Below, in pieces: positions 61,409-64,000 of a DNA stretch of 64,000 bases (positions are counted from its first letter, which is position 1; every line of letters begins with the position of its first letter). Both the position numbers and the translations under genes were made by a program. Under the pieces are notes generated by a model. That model saw only the letters and a program-made list of their open reading frames with translations. It made no database searches and was not told where the DNA came from. This DNA comes from Haemophilus parainfluenzae (GTDB taxonomy: Bacteria; Pseudomonadota; Gammaproteobacteria; Enterobacterales; Pasteurellaceae): NCBI RefSeq assembly GCF_014931395.1, contig NZ_CP063120.1:1409501-1473500 (forward strand), written 5' to 3'.

Positions 61409-62815
61409 ATGGCATCACAACGACAAATCCAATCTTCCGATCAGAAAACTGAACAAGTTAGCATCCCACCTCATTCCACTGAAGCAGAACAAGCCGTTCT
61501 TGGCGGTATTATGTTGAGTAATCAGCATTGGGATGGCATTGCTGAAAGAGTCATTGCTGAGGATTTTTATACTTTTGCGCATAAAGCGATCTTCCAAACC
61601 ATGGAAGAATTAATGCGTAACCAAATGCCAATTGATTTAATTACCCTCGATCAAGCGCTTAAAGCCAAAGGTATCAGTGATTCTGTAGGCGGTTTTGCTT
61701 ATCTCGCTGATCTTTCTAATAATACCCCAAATGCCATTAATATTTTGGCTTATGCCGAAATCGTACGTGAAAAAGCGATTTTGCGTGAGCTTATTGCAGC
61801 GGGGAATCGTATTGCAGAAAACAGTTATTCCCCAAAAGGCAAAGACATCAAAATGGTATTGGATGAAGCTGAAAGGGAAGTCTTTGCGATCGCTGAAAAA
61901 CGGAGTTCTTCAACAGAGGGCCCTCAAAACGTGCTCAGCGTGTTGGAAAGCACTATTGCTCGAATTGAAACCTTAGGTAAGCTTGAAAATCATAACGGTG
62001 TGACAGGGGTCACAACGGGCTTTGTTGAGTTAGATAAGAAAACAGCAGGTTTACAGCCTTCCGATCTTATCATTGTGGCAGCACGTCCTTCCATGGGTAA
62101 AACCACATTTGCAATGAACCTTTGTGAAAATGCCGCCATGGCAAGTGATAAGCCAGTATTAGTCTTCAGTTTAGAGATGCCGGCTGAACAAATTATGATG
62201 CGTATGATTGCCTCTCTCGCTCGCGTGGATCAAACCAAAATTCGTACTGGCCAAAACTTGGAAGAAGCAGAATGGAGCAAAATTGCCAGCGTGTTTGGGA
62301 TGTTTAAGCAAAAAAACAATCTTTATATTGATGATTCATCGGGGTTAACCCCAACAGAATTGCGTTCTCGCGCACGTCGTGTGTATCGTGAAAATGGTGG
62401 TTTAAGCATGATTATGGTGGACTACCTTCAATTAATGCGCGCCCCCGCATTTTCAGATAACCGTACCTTAGAGATTGCTGAGATTTCTCGTTCTTTAAAA
62501 GCATTAGCAAAAGAATTGGAAGTCCCGGTTATTGCGCTTTCCCAGCTTAACCGTACTTTAGAACAACGTGCAGATAAACGTCCGGTAAACTCAGACTTGC
62601 GTGAATCAGGCTCTATTGAGCAGGATGCTGACTTGATTATGTTTATTTATCGTGACGAAGTGTATAACGAGAATTCTGAAGATAAAGGGGTGGCTGAAAT
62701 CATTATTGGTAAACAACGTAACGGTCCGATTGGTCGTGTACGTTTAGCATTTAACGGTCAATTCTCACGCTTTGATAACCTTGCCGAACAGCGTGAATAC
62801 AGAGATGATTATTAG
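61409..62815 (+). CDS. dnaB: Replicative DNA helicase DnaB
   Basis: The product has 468 residues. The N-terminal DnaG-interaction domain has PPHSTEAEQAVLGGIML. The RecA-like core has Walker A AARPSMGKTTFA (about 228-240), VFSLEMPAEQIMMRM, Walker B MIMVDYLQLM and DLRESGSIEQDADLIMFIYRD. It is a hexameric 5'-3' helicase at the replication fork. The dnaB-alr order is conserved. Confidence 0.98.
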   Translation: MASQRQIQSSDQKTEQVSIPPHSTEAEQAVLGGIMLSNQHWDGIAERVIAEDFYTFAHKAIFQTMEELMRNQMPIDLITLDQALKAKGISDSVGGFAYLADLSNNTPNAINILAYAEIVREKAILRELIAAGNRIAENSYSPKGKDIKMVLDEAEREVFAIAEKRSSSTEGPQNVLSVLESTIARIETLGKLENHNGVTGVTTGFVELDKKTAGLQPSDLIIVAARPSMGKTTFAMNLCENAAMASDKPVLVFSLEMPAEQIMMRMIASLARVDQTKIRTGQNLEEAEWSKIASVFGMFKQKNNLYIDDSSGLTPTELRSRARRVYRENGGLSMIMVDYLQLMRAPAFSDNRTLEIAEISRSLKALAKELEVPVIALSQLNRTLEQRADKRPVNSDLRESGSIEQDADLIMFIYRDEVYNENSEDKGVAEIIIGKQRNGPIGRVRLAFNGQFSRFDNLAEQREYRDDY

Positions 62816-62838
62816 GCAAGATAGAACGGATTAGAAAA

Positions 62839-63921
62839 ATGAACGTAAAACCGGCAACAGCGAAAATCAGTTCGCTTGCCTTAAAACATAATTTACAAGT
62901 TATTAAAGAAAAAGCGCCACGTAGCAAAATTATTGCTGTGGTAAAAGCAAACGCATATGGTCACGGTGTGGTATTTGTTTCCTCTGCTTTAGAAAGCATG
63001 GTAGATTGCTTTGCCGTAGCGCGTTTAGAAGAGGCGTTATCGTTACGCTCTAATGGTATTATTAAACCGATCTTATTACTAGAAGGATTCTTTGATGAAA
63101 AAGACTTACCGATTATTGCGGTAAATAACATTGAAACGGTGGTACATAACCGTGAACAGCTTGAAGCATTAAAACGAGCTGTAGTGCCAAGTCCAATCAA
63201 AGCCTGGTTGAAGATTGATACGGGGATGCACCGTTTAGGTGTGTCGCTTGATGAAGTGGATTATTTTTATCAAGAGCTGAAAAAACTCCCTCAAATTCAA
63301 CCGCACTTAGGTTTTGTGAGTCATTTTAGCCGTGCTGATGAGTTGGATTCTGATTATACTCAAGTTCAGCTTGATCGCTTCCTTCAAGCCACAAAAAATA
63401 AAGAGGGCGAGCGAACCATTGCCGCATCGGGCGGGATTCTATTTTGGCCTAAAGCCCATTTAGATTGTATTCGTCCTGGAATTATTATGTACGGCATTTC
63501 ACCAACGGATACTGTCGGTGCAGAATTTGGTTTAATACCCGTGATGAACTTAACTTCTTCATTGCTTGCGGTGCGAGAACATAAAAAAGGTGAACCTGTT
63601 GGCTATGGTGGCATTTGGACCAGTCCGAAAGATACCAAAATTGGTGTTGTCGCTATTGGATACGGTGATGGGTATCCGCGTGATGTGCCAGAAAGTACGC
63701 CAGTTTATCTAAATGGTCGTATTGTTCCTATTGTCGGCCGCGTCTCAATGGATATGCTAACGGTAGACTTAGGCGCAGATAGCCAAGATAAAGTCGGTGA
63801 TGAAGTGATTTTATGGGGTAAGGAATTACCAATTGAAACGGTAGCTAAATACAGTGGTATTTTAAGCTATGAATTGATTACAAAATTAACCCCGCGTGTT
63901 ATAACAGAATATGTCGATTAA
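62839..63921 (+). CDS. alr: Alanine racemase
   Basis: The product has 360 residues. PLP-binding Lys36 is in AVVKANAYGHG. RPGIIMYGISP and VPIVGRVSMDMLTVDLG carry the second active-site region. The catalytic Tyr lies in GYGGIW. It makes D-alanine for peptidoglycan. It is 23 bp after dnaB. Confidence 0.97.
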   Translation: MNVKPATAKISSLALKHNLQVIKEKAPRSKIIAVVKANAYGHGVVFVSSALESMVDCFAVARLEEALSLRSNGIIKPILLLEGFFDEKDLPIIAVNNIETVVHNREQLEALKRAVVPSPIKAWLKIDTGMHRLGVSLDEVDYFYQELKKLPQIQPHLGFVSHFSRADELDSDYTQVQLDRFLQATKNKEGERTIAASGGILFWPKAHLDCIRPGIIMYGISPTDTVGAEFGLIPVMNLTSSLLAVREHKKGEPVGYGGIWTSPKDTKIGVVAIGYGDGYPRDVPESTPVYLNGRIVPIVGRVSMDMLTVDLGADSQDKVGDEVILWGKELPIETVAKYSGILSYELITKLTPRVITEYVD

Positions 63922-63979
63922 TTGTTTTTGCAAGAAAGCAAAAATGTAAAGAATTCAATTTTTAAAAGGAAATATTCAT

Positions 63980-64000
63980 GAAAAACATTAATCCAACCAA
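63980..64000 (+). CDS. pgi: Glucose-6-phosphate isomerase (partial, first 7 codons)
   Basis: The ATG at 63980 with AAAAGGAAA upstream encodes MKNINPT, the N-terminus of Haemophilus Pgi, and runs off the window. The alr-pgi order agrees with H. influenzae. Confidence 0.7.

Overview
The window is from a Haemophilus chromosome in the H. influenzae / H. parainfluenzae group. Housekeeping gene blocks (prfA-prmC-sirB1-kdsA, lolCDE, dsbC-recJ, mtnN-cmk-rpsA-ihfB-lapAB-pyrF-yciH, pykA-dnaB-alr-pgi) have the order and content typical of Pasteurellaceae. The A+T-rich DNA is full of the Haemophilus uptake signal AAGTGCGGT, often as inverted pairs between genes. The exact species cannot be fixed from the sequence alone.

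Region 1 (1-14.3 kb) is the right end of a P2/HP1-type prophage. Leftward genes encode scaffold, capsid, small terminase, head completion, tail X, holin, SAR endolysin, a two-component spanin, a DksA-like zinc finger, tail completion R and S, tape measure and baseplate V-W-J-I. The large terminase and portal run rightward. No integrase or early genes lie in the window, so they must be to the left. The right boundary is a 16-bp piece of tmRNA (ssrA) 3' end at 14271-14286, followed by a terminator. The phage therefore probably sits in ssrA.

Region 2 (14.3-22.7 kb) is an accessory mosaic. Resident genes (mdaB, a GlxA/AraC-type regulator, a periplasmic metallo-beta-lactamase-fold protein) are interrupted by pieces that look Neisserial. 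The evidence is Neisseria DNA uptake sequence (DUS) hairpins, an IS1016-type transposase remnant, a GC-rich ABC-ATPase pseudogene and an nnrS start fused to a truncated ohr. A possible polymorphic-toxin tail with a membrane immunity candidate, a CadD-type cadmium transporter and a long inverted-repeat element are also present. A near-identical direct repeat of about 220 bp flanks the first foreign block.

Region 3 (22.8-57.4 kb) is ordinary core genome: EF-P hydroxylation, release factors and their methylase, KDO synthesis, lipoprotein sorting, cell-envelope assembly (ZapG, LapA/LapB), translation, disulfide chemistry, recombination, nucleotide metabolism, a Ni/Co permease, a small surface-glycan operon (flippase, pyruvyl transferase, YdcF/ElyC type) and an iron-siderophore receptor next to a YddA/SbmA-like ABC protein. 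prfB carries the classic programmed +1 frameshift.

Region 4 (57.45-59.53 kb) is a compact island of about 2.07 kb in the 3' end of tRNA-Val(GAC). It has a 14-bp att duplication, paired direct repeats resembling integrase arm sites at both ends, no integrase, a decayed S24 repressor tail, and one intact gene for an unrecognised 340-residue single-span membrane protein. This gene is the best candidate for something undescribed. The window ends in pykA, dnaB, alr and the first codons of pgi.
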